DNA of 64,000 bases from Pseudomonadota bacterium (lineage in GTDB: Bacteria; Pseudomonadota; Alphaproteobacteria; Reyranellales; Reyranellaceae): positions 105,335 to 169,334 of the forward strand of contig JAFEBU010000034.1 of NCBI GenBank assembly GCA_018242505.1, in the 5' to 3' direction. The notes under the pieces were generated by a model. The model made no database searches. It saw only the letters and a list, made by a program, of their open reading frames with translations, and was not told the origin of the DNA. This document shows positions 25,194 to 34,109 of this stretch, one piece after another; position 1 is the first letter of the stretch; every line of letters begins with the position of its first letter. The translations under genes and the position numbers were made by a program.

Positions 25194-26351
25194 TCAGGCG
25201 GCGATGCTCGCGATCACGGGCGGCTCGTCAAGCCAGCGGGCCACGCGCGCCCATGCGCCGTGCAGGATCTCTGTGCCGACGAACAGGCTGAGATGACCAC
25301 CCGGCTCGATCGCACTTTCGATGTCCTGCGGCCGGCTGCCGACCAGATGTCGCGCCGCCATGAGCTGTTCGGGCGGCACGACCTGATCGTCATGGGCGGC
25401 CAGCAGAAACAGCGGGTGGCGGACGTCGGTGAGATCGACCGGACGCCCGAGCGCCACGAACCGGCCCTGGGCCAGGCGATTCTCCTTGAACAGCCAGAGC
25501 ACGCATTGCCGATAGAAGGCGCCGGGCAGATCGAGGGTCGAGTCCGACCAGATGGCGAACCGATCCCGGAGCGTCGGCTGGCGATCCAACTCGCCGGGAG
25601 CGACCTGCAGGGCCTTCGCCACCTCGTCGCCGTGCAGGGCCGGCTCCCACATTTCGACCGCCCGTCGACCCTGCAGGCGGCCATCCCCCAACCGCGTCAG
25701 CTCGTCGAAGACACCAAACGGCAGATACTGCGCCGCGATCGTGAAGCGCGATGTGCCGGCGTCGACGTCGACCGGAGCGCCGGCCAGCACCAGCTTGCGC
25801 ACCTTGCCGGGGAAGCGCGCGGCATAGACCAAGGCCATCCAGCCGCCCTGGCAGAGACCGACCAGGTCGACCGGCGCACCGATCTCATCGACCGCCACAT
25901 TGAGTTCGGCGAGGTAGGTGTCGATGGTGAGAAGACGCATGTCGCCCGTTGCCGAATGCCAGTCGGTGAGGAACAGGCGACGGCCGCCGGCGGCCAGTAT
26001 CTCGACAAGGCTGTGTCCGGGCGCCAGGTCGGCGATGGTGGCGCAATGAAGCGCAAACGGCGCGCAAACGAGCACCGGCACGTCCTTGGCCCCAGCCGCA
26101 TCGGCCGAGGAGAAGTCGCGCAGATCCATGGTCGACAGCTCGAGCCGCACCCGGTTTGGCGAAGTCCAGTCGAGCCTGGTCGGACGACGCGAGTCGGCCG
26201 GCGACCAACTGAGGACTCGCGCCATCTCGCCCGCCTGAACCGCCAGCGCATCGCCCGCTGCAGCGGCGGCGATGAAAGGCCAGGCGAAGAAATTGGCTGT
26301 GAGAAAAGCGCTGGGCGCCATCTCCCGATGGCCGTCGGTGCGCTCGGTCAT
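25194..26351 (-). CDS. Alpha/beta hydrolase with Cys nucleophile, PHA-synthase-like
   Basis: A 385-residue alpha/beta-hydrolase-fold protein related to polyhydroxyalkanoate synthases. The nucleophile elbow is GLCQGG with Cys167, where lipases have Ser, and LTDWHSATGD lies upstream as in PhaC. The remaining triad candidates are Asp321/322 in AAHDDQVV and His353 in GGHLSLFVG. Length is close to class III PhaC, but no PhaE, PhaR, PhaA or phasin gene is adjacent, so polymer synthesis is not established; a depolymerase or acyltransferase role is possible. GAGG precedes the ATG at 26351. Confidence 0.75.
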   Translation of the reverse strand: MTERTDGHREMAPSAFLTANFFAWPFIAAAAAGDALAVQAGEMARVLSWSPADSRRPTRLDWTSPNRVRLELSTMDLRDFSSADAAGAKDVPVLVCAPFALHCATIADLAPGHSLVEILAAGGRRLFLTDWHSATGDMRLLTIDTYLAELNVAVDEIGAPVDLVGLCQGGWMALVYAARFPGKVRKLVLAGAPVDVDAGTSRFTIAAQYLPFGVFDELTRLGDGRLQGRRAVEMWEPALHGDEVAKALQVAPGELDRQPTLRDRFAIWSDSTLDLPGAFYRQCVLWLFKENRLAQGRFVALGRPVDLTDVRHPLFLLAAHDDQVVPPEQLMAARHLVGSRPQDIESAIEPGGHLSLFVGTEILHGAWARVARWLDEPPVIASIAA

Positions 26352-26447
26352 GTCGGCCTCCTTCTGCTACGCGGCGAGCCAGGGACCGACGTACGCTCAG
26401 CGCCGCCGGATGGCAGGCCAGATGGCTGACGTGTCGCGCAATTTAAA

Positions 26448-26514
26448 ACCCTCGCCCCGTGCGCAAGGGAGAGGCTTGACGAGGGGATGGTGCCGCGCGC
26501 GAAAGCACGGCACC
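26448..26514. repeat. Degenerate intergenic palindromic repeat
   Basis: A CCCTCGCCCC...AGGGAGAGGCTTGACGAGGGG-type stretch resembles dispersed intergenic repeats common in related genomes. It is followed by GGTGCCG (26489-26495) pairing with CGGCACC (26508-26514). It lies between the hydrolase and SDR genes. A genome-wide search would be needed to confirm copy number. Confidence 0.4.
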
Positions 26515-26614
26515 CGATTCCGATACTCCGCCGGGCTGCGACCGGCAAGGGCGGAGTGCCGCGTCTTTATGAAGCTCCGTTCACACCGACGACCGAGCGG
26601 TCACTTCGGCGCGA

Positions 26615-27376
26615 TCACTTCGGCGCCATGCGGATCGCCCCATCGAGACGGATGGTCTCCCCGTTCAGCATGCGGTTCTCGACGATCTGCATGGCAAGCT
26701 GCGCGTACTCCTTGGGGTCGCCCAGCCGCGGCGGAAACGGCACCTGCGCGCCCAGGCTCTTCTGCGCCTCGGCCGAGAGGCCCATCATCATCGGCGTCAG
26801 GAAGAGGCCGGGCGCAATGGTGCAGACCCGGATGCCCATGCTCGACAGATCGCGTGCGATCGGCAGTGTCATGCCGACCACGCCGCCCTTGGATGCCGAA
26901 TAGGCCGCCTGGCCGATCTGTCCGTCGAAGGCCGCCACGGAGGCGGTATTGACGATGACCCCGCGCTCACCGTCGTCCATCGGCTCGGCCTGGCTCATGG
27001 CCCAGGATGCGAGGCGGATGACATTGAAGGTCCCGATCAGGTTGACCTGGATCACCTGGGCGAACATGCCGAGATCGTGCGGGCCATTCTTGGAGATGGT
27101 GCGGGCGGCGCGGCCGATGCCGGCGCAGTTCACCGCGACGCGCGGCGGTCCCAGCTTCTCGACCACGGTCTTGACCGATGCCTCGGTGTTGGCCGCGTCG
27201 GCGACGTTGGTCTTGACGTAGAGACCGCCGATCTCCTTGGCCTTCTTCTCGCCGAGCTCGTCCTGCACGTCGAAGATGGCGACCTTGGCGCCCGCCGCCG
27301 CCAGCGCCGATGCCGTGGCGCCGCCCAGACCCGAGGCGCCGCCGGTGACGATCGCCGCTTGCCCCTTCACGTTCAT
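26615..27376 (-). CDS. Short-chain dehydrogenase, 3-hydroxyacyl-CoA dehydrogenase type 2-like
   Basis: An NAD-dependent SDR of 253 residues. The cofactor motif TGGASGLG is at residues 11-18, NCAG follows at mid-protein, and the active site comprises Ser in [14 protein letters not shown] with YSASKGG (Tyr-x3-Lys). Sequence texture, especially [17 protein letters not shown] and [10 protein letters not shown], matches bacterial relatives of HSD17B10, which oxidise 3-hydroxyacyl-CoA. GGAGG lies seven bases before the ATG. Proximity to the PHA-synthase-like gene fits a hydroxyacyl-CoA pathway, but this is inference. Confidence 0.88.
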   Translation of the reverse strand: MNVKGQAAIVTGGASGLGGATASALAAAGAKVAIFDVQDELGEKKAKEIGGLYVKTNVADAANTEASVKTVVEKLGPPRVAVNCAGIGRAARTISKNGPHDLGMFAQVIQVNLIGTFNVIRLASWAMSQAEPMDDGERGVIVNTASVAAFDGQIGQAAYSASKGGVVGMTLPIARDLSSMGIRVCTIAPGLFLTPMMMGLSAEAQKSLGAQVPFPPRLGDPKEYAQLAMQIVENRMLNGETIRLDGAIRMAPK

Positions 27377-27457
27377 TTTCCGTCCTCCATGGTTGCGCCG
27401 CTTTTAGCATGGTCCGGCCCCTTGCCAAGCGGCCGCCGAGAGCCAACCTTTGGACCC

Positions 27458-27811
27458 ATGACCGACCTCACCCGGTTCGAGAGCGACGAGCAGCGCGTGC
27501 GCGAGGGCTTCTGGCGGAAGGCGCGCCGGACGCTCGGCAAGGTGCCCTTCACCGAGGACGCCGTGGCCGCCTTCCATTGCGCGACCGACACGGCAACGCC
27601 GCTGCCGATCCGCGCCACCCTGTTCGGGGCGCTGGCCTATTTCGTGATGCCCTTCGATATCATCCCCGACTTCATCGCCGGCCTCGGCTATACCGACGAT
27701 GCGGCGGTCCTGCTGGCGGCCTTCACGGCCGCGGCGTCGCACATCACCGAGGCCCATCGTCGGCGGGCGAGAGCCTGGCTCCTCAAGGAGCAGGACGCGC
27801 CGCCGGCCTAG
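27458..27811 (+). CDS. YkvA/DUF1232 family membrane protein
   Basis: A 117-residue protein with the DUF1232 core: a hydrophobic segment LPIRATLFGALAYFVMPFDIIPDFIAGLGYTDDAAVLLAAFTA, including the diagnostic PFDIIPD. A charged N-terminal region and a short Arg-rich C-terminus flank it. Function of the family is unknown; membrane localisation is predicted. The start ATG at 27458 fits family length. The 3' end overlaps the convergent DMT-transporter gene by 29 bases. Confidence 0.88.
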   Translation: MTDLTRFESDEQRVREGFWRKARRTLGKVPFTEDAVAAFHCATDTATPLPIRATLFGALAYFVMPFDIIPDFIAGLGYTDDAAVLLAAFTAAASHITEAHRRRARAWLLKEQDAPPA

Positions 27812-28715
27812 CGCGCGCCGCGGCTCGCCGCTCGCGCACGAGCTGGCTCTCGCGATAGGCGATATAGAGCGCCGAGCCGATCACGATCGACGCGCCGACA
27901 TAGGTCCAGATCACCGGCATCTCGCCCCAGATCAACCAGCCCACGAACACGGCAAACGGCAGACGAAGATAATCGAACGGCGCCACCGCCGACATCTCGC
28001 CCGCGGCAAAGGCCTGCACCCAGAAATATTGCCCCAGCGTCGCGGTGGCGGCGACGCCCACCGCCAGCGCCCAGCCGAAGGGGGACGGCCAACGCCAGAA
28101 CCAGATCGCCGGCAGCGCCAGCAGCAGGGTCGAGAAGATCGCGAACTGGGTCAGGATCATGAGCGGCGGCTCGGAATCGGACAGCCGGCGCACCAGCAGG
28201 ATCGAGACCCCGACCGCGAGCGCGTTCAGGAGCGCCACGATCGCGCCGGGCTGCAGGCTGCCGCTGCCCGGCCGCGCCATCACCAGGACGCCGATGAAGC
28301 CGATGATCGTGGCGCTCCAGCGTCGCCACCGCACCTTCTCGTGCAGGACGACGGCGGCCAGCACGACCGAGAACAGCGGCTGGGAGAAGGCGAGCGCCGT
28401 CGCGTCGGCGAGCGGCAGCATCGAGACGGCGTAGAAGCCCAGCACCATGGAGATGGTGCCCATGAGGGTGCGCCAGAAGTGCCCGACGATGCGCTGGCTG
28501 CGCCAGGGCTGCACCCGGCCGCTCAGGATCATCGGCAGGAGCATCAGCACCGAGAAGAAGGCGCGGAAGAAGGCGGTCTGCACGCCCTCGATCTCGGCCG
28601 AGAGCAGGCGGATCATCGCGCCGTTGGTGGTGAAGATGAAACCGCCGCTCACCAGCCAGAGGGCACCCTGGACGTTGGGCGGCAGGTGTCTGAAGGTGGC
28701 GACCCCGAGCTTCAC
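27783..28715 (-). CDS. EamA/DMT-superfamily transporter
   Basis: A 310-residue inner-membrane transporter with about ten hydrophobic segments arranged as two EamA repeats, for example LWLVSGGFIFTTNGAMI at the start of the first and LPAIWFWRW in the second. FFRAFFSVLMLLP and LPLADATALAFSQPLF are typical family segments. Substrates range over amino acids, nucleosides and other metabolites, and cannot be inferred here. The start lies three bases after the stop of the acyl-CoA ligase gene, so the two are cotranscribed. Confidence 0.88.
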   Translation of the reverse strand: MKLGVATFRHLPPNVQGALWLVSGGFIFTTNGAMIRLLSAEIEGVQTAFFRAFFSVLMLLPMILSGRVQPWRSQRIVGHFWRTLMGTISMVLGFYAVSMLPLADATALAFSQPLFSVVLAAVVLHEKVRWRRWSATIIGFIGVLVMARPGSGSLQPGAIVALLNALAVGVSILLVRRLSDSEPPLMILTQFAIFSTLLLALPAIWFWRWPSPFGWALAVGVAATATLGQYFWVQAFAAGEMSAVAPFDYLRLPFAVFVGWLIWGEMPVIWTYVGASIVIGSALYIAYRESQLVRERRAAARARPAARPAP

Positions 28716-28718
28716 GTT

Positions 28719-30254
28719 TCAGATCTTCCGCTCGCGGCCGGCCCAATAGGTCGCACGCAGGTCCTTCTTCAGGACCTTGCCGACCGGGCTGCGCGGCAAG
28801 GTGGCGACAAAGTCGACCGACTTCGGCGCCTTCACGCCGCCGAGCTTCTCGCGCGCAAGCGAGATCAGCTCGTCCGCCTCGGCCCTGGCGCCGGGCTTCA
28901 GCTCGACCACCGCCTTCACCGCCTCGCCCCACTTGTCGTCGGGCACGCCGATCACGGCGCAATCCTGCACCGCAGGATGGCTCCACAACACCTGCTCGAC
29001 CTCGCTCGGGAAGACGTTGAAACCGCCGGAGATGATCATGTCCTTCTTGCGATCGACGATATAGACGAAGCCATCCTCGTCGATGAGGCCGATGTCGCCG
29101 GTGTGATGCCAGCCGAAGGTCGACACTTCCGCCGTCGCCTGCGGGTTCTTGTAGTAGCCCTTCATCACCAGGCCGCCGCGCACCACGATCTCGCCGCGCT
29201 CGCCGCGCGGCAGCAGGCGGCCGTCGTCGTCCATGATCTCCACCCGCATCAGCGGCGTGGCCTTGCCGCAGCTTGCCAGCCGATGGCGCTTGTTGCCGTC
29301 GAGCGCGGCGACGTGATCCTTGGGCGACAAATAGGTGCAGATCATCGCCGCCTCGGCCTGGCCGTAGGTCTGGGTCAGCACCGGACCGAAGACCTCTATG
29401 GCCTCGACGAGCTTGTCGACCGACATGGGCGCGGAGGCATAGACGAGGTTCCTGAGCGAGCTGTAGTCGTATTTGCCGACGTCGGGGTGGGCGAGAAGGA
29501 TGTAGATCAAGGTCGGCGGCATATAGATGTGCGTGACCTTGTGCTTCTCGATCGCGGCGAGGATGGCTCCCGGATCGGACGTGCCCATGAAGATGTTGGT
29601 GCCGCCAAAGGGCAGCAGCGGGAAGGAGCAGACGCCCGCCGCATGGGTCATCGGCGCCACCATGAGATGGACCGGCGGCGCCTCGATCGGCATGCAGGCC
29701 CAGAAGATCGCGTTCAGGGTCTCGATCGCGCGATTGGTGATCTGGACGCCCTTGGGCCGGCCGGTCGTCCCGCCGGAGCTGATCAGGATGGCCACGTCAT
29801 CGGGCGCGTCGGGCAAATCGGGCGCCGCCGCATCGAACCGCGCGAGCCAGCCTGCGAATTCCGAATCGTCGATGCAGACGAACGTCCTGATCTTGGGACA
29901 GGCCTCGCGAATGCGCGCCACATAGTCCGCGAAGCTCGAATGGTAGAACAGGAACTCGACGTCGGTGTTGTCGAGGATGAAGAGGTTCTCCTCGATCGCG
30001 TTGCGCGCATTGACCGGCGCCCAGATGAGGCCCGCTCGGGCAATCCCCATCAGGGCGGCGTAGGCCATCGCATGATTGGGGCTGTAGACCGCGGCCTTGG
30101 CGCCCGACGCAAGGCCTGCCTTCAGAAGCCCGTTGGCGATGCGATGCGTGGTCTCGCGCACCTCGGCATAGGTCCAGCCGCGCGTGCCGTCATGCAGGCA
30201 ATGCCGCCCGGGGAAAAGATCGGCACCGCGGTCGAAATAGTCGATCAGGCGCAT
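28719..30254 (-). CDS. Acyl-CoA synthetase (AMP-forming, ANL superfamily)
   Basis: A 511-residue ANL enzyme that activates a carboxylic acid to its acyl-CoA through an acyl-AMP. Motifs visible in order are the P-loop ISSGGTTGRPKG, QTYGQAEA (A5 region), HHTGDIGLIDEDGFVYIVDRKKD (A7-A8 hinge), and the C-terminal LPRSPVGKVLKKDLR with the catalytic Lys. Length is normal. The chain-length or aromatic preference is not predictable. The gene follows a GNAT acetyltransferase gene by one base, with GGGGGAAAC inside that gene as ribosome-binding site. Confidence 0.9.
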   Translation of the reverse strand: MRLIDYFDRGADLFPGRHCLHDGTRGWTYAEVRETTHRIANGLLKAGLASGAKAAVYSPNHAMAYAALMGIARAGLIWAPVNARNAIEENLFILDNTDVEFLFYHSSFADYVARIREACPKIRTFVCIDDSEFAGWLARFDAAAPDLPDAPDDVAILISSGGTTGRPKGVQITNRAIETLNAIFWACMPIEAPPVHLMVAPMTHAAGVCSFPLLPFGGTNIFMGTSDPGAILAAIEKHKVTHIYMPPTLIYILLAHPDVGKYDYSSLRNLVYASAPMSVDKLVEAIEVFGPVLTQTYGQAEAAMICTYLSPKDHVAALDGNKRHRLASCGKATPLMRVEIMDDDGRLLPRGERGEIVVRGGLVMKGYYKNPQATAEVSTFGWHHTGDIGLIDEDGFVYIVDRKKDMIISGGFNVFPSEVEQVLWSHPAVQDCAVIGVPDDKWGEAVKAVVELKPGARAEADELISLAREKLGGVKAPKSVDFVATLPRSPVGKVLKKDLRATYWAGRERKI

Positions 30255-30255
30255 G

Positions 30256-30789
30256 TCAGTTTCCCCCCGGTGCGACCGTGTCGCCCGGTCCGAGCGGGCG
30301 TTGCATCAGGACGCTGTCGAGCCAACGGCCGAACTTGAAGCCGATGCTCTTCAGCGTGCCCACCATCTCGAAGCCGCAGGTCTCATGGAGCCGGATCGAC
30401 GGCGTCTGGGCCGAATCGCCGATCACCGCCACCATCTGGCGCTTGCCGAGAACGCTGCACTGCTCGATCAACACCGGCAGAAGCGCACGCCCGACCCCCT
30501 GCCCCGTCGCGTCCTTGTCGATATAGATCGAATCCTCGACCGAGAACGCATAGGCCGGCCGCGGCCGCCAGTTGCCGGCATAGGCGTAGCCCAGCACCCG
30601 GCCCGCACGTTCGGCCACGAGATAGGGCAGGCCAAGATCGAGCACCGCAGCGCGGCGGCGCCTCATCTCGTTGAGGTCGGGCGCCGCGACCTCGAACGAG
30701 GCGGTACCGTACCGGACGTGATGGCTATAGATCGCCGCGCAGCGCACCACATCGGCCTCGGTCGAGGCCCGTACGATCAGACTGCTCAC
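30256..30789 (-). CDS. GNAT N-acetyltransferase, PAT/MnaT-like
   Basis: A 177-residue acetyltransferase of the phosphinothricin/methionine-sulfone N-acetyltransferase type. It has the family N-terminus RASTEADVVRCAAIYSHHVRYGTASFE, the CoA-binding DSIYIDKDATGQGVGRALL (the Q/R-x-x-G-x-G/A motif is QGVGRA), and a C-terminal LHETCGFEMVGTLKSIGFKFGRWLD. The acceptor amine is probably a small amino-acid analogue; resistance to phosphinothricin itself is not implied. Located between lolA and an acyl-CoA ligase in one transcription direction. Confidence 0.88.
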   Translation of the reverse strand: MSSLIVRASTEADVVRCAAIYSHHVRYGTASFEVAAPDLNEMRRRRAAVLDLGLPYLVAERAGRVLGYAYAGNWRPRPAYAFSVEDSIYIDKDATGQGVGRALLPVLIEQCSVLGKRQMVAVIGDSAQTPSIRLHETCGFEMVGTLKSIGFKFGRWLDSVLMQRPLGPGDTVAPGGN

Positions 30790-30832
30790 TTGGTTCTTTC
30801 TCCGCCCCGGTCCATGCGGAGGTTATAGCGCG

Positions 30833-31450
30833 TCAGTTCCGATTGCCGTTGAGAATCTGTCCCGCGTCGGGGCCGTCATACTTGAACAGCGAATCGGCGA
30901 GCTGAATGCCGGTCTGGAGCTGCGTCAGCGCGACATCGACCCTGTTGCCGCGATTGTCAATGATCGACCAGCCACGCAAAGCCATGGGGTTTTCCGCAAA
31001 GCGGACGATGATCTTGCCTTCTTGTGGTTTGCGCGTCTGAACGATCGTGGCCTCGATCAGGCCGTCGGCGGTGCGATTCAGCGCCTGCACGGTGAGATCG
31101 CCGGAAAGTTTCAGCGGTTCCTTCACCAGGAACGACGCCGCGGTCCAGCCGATCGGCCACTGGCCGAAATCATGCGTGGCAGGATCCCACATCGTTACCT
31201 GCACGCCGTCGGCCACGATCTTGAGCTGAGACGGTGGATCGTACTGGAAGCGCATGCGGCCGGGCTTACGCAAGTAGAGCGTACCCTGCAGGACCGAGCC
31301 GTTGGGGTTGGTCTGCACGAAGCGCGCCTGCGCCGTGCGGATCGAGTTGATGTAGTTCTCGATCTCAGGAACGCCCGTCTGCGCATGAACGCCGGACGCG
31401 GTCGAGACGAAGGCGACAAAGGCCAGGAGGCCCGCGAGGACGGAACGCAT
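30833..31450 (-). CDS. lolA: Outer-membrane lipoprotein carrier protein LolA
   Basis: A periplasmic chaperone that moves lipoproteins from LolCDE to the outer membrane. The 205-residue product has a signal peptide (MRSVLAGLLAFVAFVSTASGVHAQ), then the LolA core: FVQTNPNGSVLQGTLYLRKPGRMRFQYDPPS, VADGVQVTMWDP, and a C-terminal NRGNRVDVALTQLQTGIQLADSLFKY. The ATG at 31450 puts the signal at the extreme N-terminus; upstream in-frame codons are spurious. No lolB lies in the window. Confidence 0.92.
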   Translation of the reverse strand: MRSVLAGLLAFVAFVSTASGVHAQTGVPEIENYINSIRTAQARFVQTNPNGSVLQGTLYLRKPGRMRFQYDPPSQLKIVADGVQVTMWDPATHDFGQWPIGWTAASFLVKEPLKLSGDLTVQALNRTADGLIEATIVQTRKPQEGKIIVRFAENPMALRGWSIIDNRGNRVDVALTQLQTGIQLADSLFKYDGPDAGQILNGNRN

Positions 31451-31568
31451 GGGCCGGATATGACCGGCGATTGAGGCGGATTCAAGTACGCAACGCCCTG
31501 TCCAACATGGCCTTTCCAAGGAAGTGAATGACCGTTTACCATGGGGCAAACAGCGCGAGGAAACGCCC

Positions 31569-32696
31569 ATGCACGTCGGAATGGCCTCCGTCTTCCAGAA
31601 TACCGGCCGCAAGCTCTCGGACCGGCAGGTCTATCTCAACGAACTGGCGCTGGCCGACATGGCCGAGCCGCTGGGCTTCGAATCGATCTGGTCGGTGGAG
31701 CATCATTTCACCGACTACACGATGTGCCCCGACGTGGTGCAGTTCCTGTCCTACATGGCCGGCCGCACCCGGAACATCCGCCTCGGCTCGATGGTGGTGG
31801 TGCTGCCCTGGCACGATCCGATGCGGGTCGCCGAGCAGATCTCCATGCTCGACCACCTTTCCGGCGGGCGCATGATCCTCGGGCTGGGCCGCGGCGCCGG
31901 CAAGGTGGAGTTCGACGGCTTCCGTCTCGACATGGGCGACAGCCGCGAGATGTTCGTCGAATACGGCGAGGCGCTGTTGAAGGGCCTCGAGACCGGTGTG
32001 ATGGACTACCAGGGCAAGCACTACCGCCAGCCTCCCGTCGCCATCCGCCCCGCGCCGTTCAGGTCGTTCCGCGGCCGGACCTATGCCGCCGCCGTCAGCC
32101 CGGAGAGCGCGCGCATCATGGCGCGGCTCGGCGTCGGGCTGCTGATCATCCCGCAGAAGCCGTGGCGCGAGGTCGAGAAGGAACTCACCGAGTACAATGC
32201 GCTTTATCGCGAGATCAACGGCTGCGATGCGCCGCAGCCCATCTCGGCCGGCTGGACCTTCGTCGACGAAAGCGCCGAGCGCGCGCGCGAGATGGCGGTG
32301 GACTATATCGGCGGCTACTACCGCACCGTGCTCGACCACTACCAGTTCGCCGGCGCCCACATGAAGAACCAGCGCGGCTACGAATACTACGCCAAGATGA
32401 ACGAGAAGCTCGCGGTCTACGGCGACCAGAAGGCCATCGAGTTCTTCGCCGATCTGCAGGTCTACGGCACGCCCGAGCAAGTCTACGACAAGATCATGGC
32501 GATCCACCGCCAGACACGGAATTCGGCCTATATCGGCGTCTTCTCCTATGCCGGCATGCCGCACGAGGAAGCGGCCCGCAACGTGCGCCTGTTCGCGCGC
32601 ACGGTGATGCCGGAACTGAAGACATTCGATGCAGGCGCGCCGATCGACCGGTCAGAGCTTCTGCCCGACCATCGCCTCGCCATCGCGGCGGAGTGA
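31569..32696 (+). CDS. LLM-class flavin-dependent oxidoreductase
   Basis: A 375-residue bacterial-luciferase-like monooxygenase. The TIM-barrel start MHVGMASVFQ, LGFESIWSVEHHF, RLGSMVVVLPWHDPMRVAEQISMLDHLSGGR and GLGRGAGKVEF are typical of the family, which uses reduced FMN or F420. The ATG at 31569 has GAGGAAA upstream. It is divergent from lolA and overlaps the convergent nucleotidyltransferase gene of the lasso cluster by 45 bases. The substrate is unknown, and a link to the lasso cluster is unlikely because it is on the opposite strand. Confidence 0.88.
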   Translation: MHVGMASVFQNTGRKLSDRQVYLNELALADMAEPLGFESIWSVEHHFTDYTMCPDVVQFLSYMAGRTRNIRLGSMVVVLPWHDPMRVAEQISMLDHLSGGRMILGLGRGAGKVEFDGFRLDMGDSREMFVEYGEALLKGLETGVMDYQGKHYRQPPVAIRPAPFRSFRGRTYAAAVSPESARIMARLGVGLLIIPQKPWREVEKELTEYNALYREINGCDAPQPISAGWTFVDESAERAREMAVDYIGGYYRTVLDHYQFAGAHMKNQRGYEYYAKMNEKLAVYGDQKAIEFFADLQVYGTPEQVYDKIMAIHRQTRNSAYIGVFSYAGMPHEEAARNVRLFARTVMPELKTFDAGAPIDRSELLPDHRLAIAAE

Positions 32697-33833
32697 CGTG
32701 GACGCCGCAAGCCGGAAGGGCCGCAGCCCGTAGTAGAGACCCCACAGGGTCTGCGGCAGCGGAAGTGCGTGATAATCACCCGGGGTCGGCGTGAATATGA
32801 GCCTGCACGCTGCCCTGATGCGATCCCAAGGACGATCGCAAAGCATGACATCCATCAGATGATGGCGGGCTGACCCTGCACTTTCGGACCGCAGCTTATC
32901 GACGATCGTGGCGGCGAGTCCACGGACGCGCCGATTCCGCGCCAGTTCGTCGGCGAGACCGGATGGGATCGCCACGTCGAGCAGCGTGTTCGAGAGAGCG
33001 CATGCCAGCAGCACCGCGTCGCCACAGCCCCGTCGGCGCGCCCGCGCGTGCAGGCCCGGCCAGTCGAGGTCCGCCCTCGATTGAGCAAATGCGGCGAAGT
33101 CGCAGATCCAGCCCAGGCTCCGCCAACCTTCTTTCGTGCCGTGACCCGCGAGAAGCAACGCGAGGTCCGGTTCGGCGAGCGTTGGCACGGTGCACGTGCC
33201 GATGCCAAGGAACCTGAGATTCGACCAGAGTTCGCCGGCGTCCAAAGGGAAGGGCAGCCCGGCCGCCGTGAACGCCCAGTGCAGATCGACCGACGCGTCG
33301 AGATCGGCATGGCCAAAGCTGTACTGCCCCTGATAGGCGCAGAACATTTGCCGAAAGGCGCGATCGCCTTGGTCGTTGCGGTAGCCGAGACCTTCCAATG
33401 CCGCCTCGGCTGCCGGCACCTGTTCGACCGGTACGATGAGATCGATGTCGCGATATTCCCGACGCGCCGGATCGCCATAGAGATCGATGGCGAGTGCCGC
33501 GCCCTTGAAGGTCGCGAAGGTGATGCCACGAGAGGAAAAAATCCCGGCAATCCGGCAGAGCTCCTCGGCAAGATAGAGCGTCCGCAACATATGGCGCCGC
33601 CGAAAGTCTTCGAGCCTTGACCTGCTCTCGGCCGGCATACCCTCCCCGCCGAGGTCCGACATCGCCGCCACGAACTGCGGACCGAGGTAATGCCCGAACG
33701 CGAGGTCCAGAACTGTTCGAAAGTCTATCGATCCGCGCAGAAGCGTGCGCAGCCGTTCAAGATCGGGACGAGGTCGTACGACTGCACAAAGGATATCGAA
33801 ATCGGCACTGTTCATCCCCGCACGAATAGTCAT
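32652..33833 (-). CDS. Lasso-cluster nucleotidyltransferase (NTP_transf_5 type)
   Basis: A 393-residue protein of the putative nucleotidyltransferase family PF14907. Its hallmark ATFKGAALAIDLYGDPARREYRDIDLIVP, with Asp-x-Asp as the metal-binding pair, is at about residues 107-136; DLHWAF and LLLAGHGTKEGWRSLGWICDF follow. This family recurs in lasso-peptide clusters, often beside an HPr-kinase-like gene, and is presumed to modify the peptide. Last gene of the minus-strand cluster, 67 bases after the precursor stop. Starts at 33833 or 33815 are both possible. Whether it transfers a nucleotide or something else to the peptide is unknown. Confidence 0.82.
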   Translation of the reverse strand: MTIRAGMNSADFDILCAVVRPRPDLERLRTLLRGSIDFRTVLDLAFGHYLGPQFVAAMSDLGGEGMPAESRSRLEDFRRRHMLRTLYLAEELCRIAGIFSSRGITFATFKGAALAIDLYGDPARREYRDIDLIVPVEQVPAAEAALEGLGYRNDQGDRAFRQMFCAYQGQYSFGHADLDASVDLHWAFTAAGLPFPLDAGELWSNLRFLGIGTCTVPTLAEPDLALLLAGHGTKEGWRSLGWICDFAAFAQSRADLDWPGLHARARRRGCGDAVLLACALSNTLLDVAIPSGLADELARNRRVRGLAATIVDKLRSESAGSARHHLMDVMLCDRPWDRIRAACRLIFTPTPGDYHALPLPQTLWGLYYGLRPFRLAASTSLRRDGEAMVGQKL

Positions 33834-33900
33834 TGCCCGCGGGCAGTCAGAACACGACGAAGCAAGATCGATCGGTCAGGCCGGCACCGGCCCTGAAAGT

Positions 33901-34077
33901 TCATCGCTGACGGGTCTTGTGGAAAGGTGGCCTGCCACCATCCGAACGGCCGTGATTCCCATTTGCCGGAGCGAAGTTCCTCAGCGTTCTCCAGCCCTCG
34001 AGAACAGGCGCTTCGTAAGGCCCTTTCGCCGCTGGTGCGCAGGCTTGGGCTTCGGTTACGAAAGGCTTCGCCTTCAT
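33901..34077 (-). CDS. Lasso peptide precursor (A protein), 58 aa
   Basis: A 58-codon gene between the B1 and nucleotidyltransferase genes. The leader contains Y21-E-A-P24-V-L26, the YxxPxL motif that B1 proteins bind, after a 20-residue N-terminal segment. Aligning Tyr at -17, as in proteobacterial precursors, puts cleavage after Pro37. The 21-residue core then begins Ala-Asn-Gly and has Asp46 at core position 9, a permitted ring size. Cleavage before Gly40 instead would place Asp46 at position 7. The usual Thr at -2 is replaced by Ala36. The core tail is basic and holds Pro-Pro-Phe, one Thr and a C-terminal Arg. AGAG lies 8 bases before the ATG at 34077. Identification rests on motif plus context. 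Confidence 0.75.
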   Translation of the reverse strand: MKAKPFVTEAQACAPAAKGPYEAPVLEGWRTLRNFAPANGNHGRSDGGRPPFHKTRQR

Positions 34078-34109
34078 GAAGGCATCTCTATTTCCATCGA
34101 CAACGTATT

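Noticed and set aside
27699..30338. 879-codon plus-strand frame
   Set aside because: Runs antisense through a DMT transporter and an acyl-CoA ligase with all their motifs; no recognisable features of its own.
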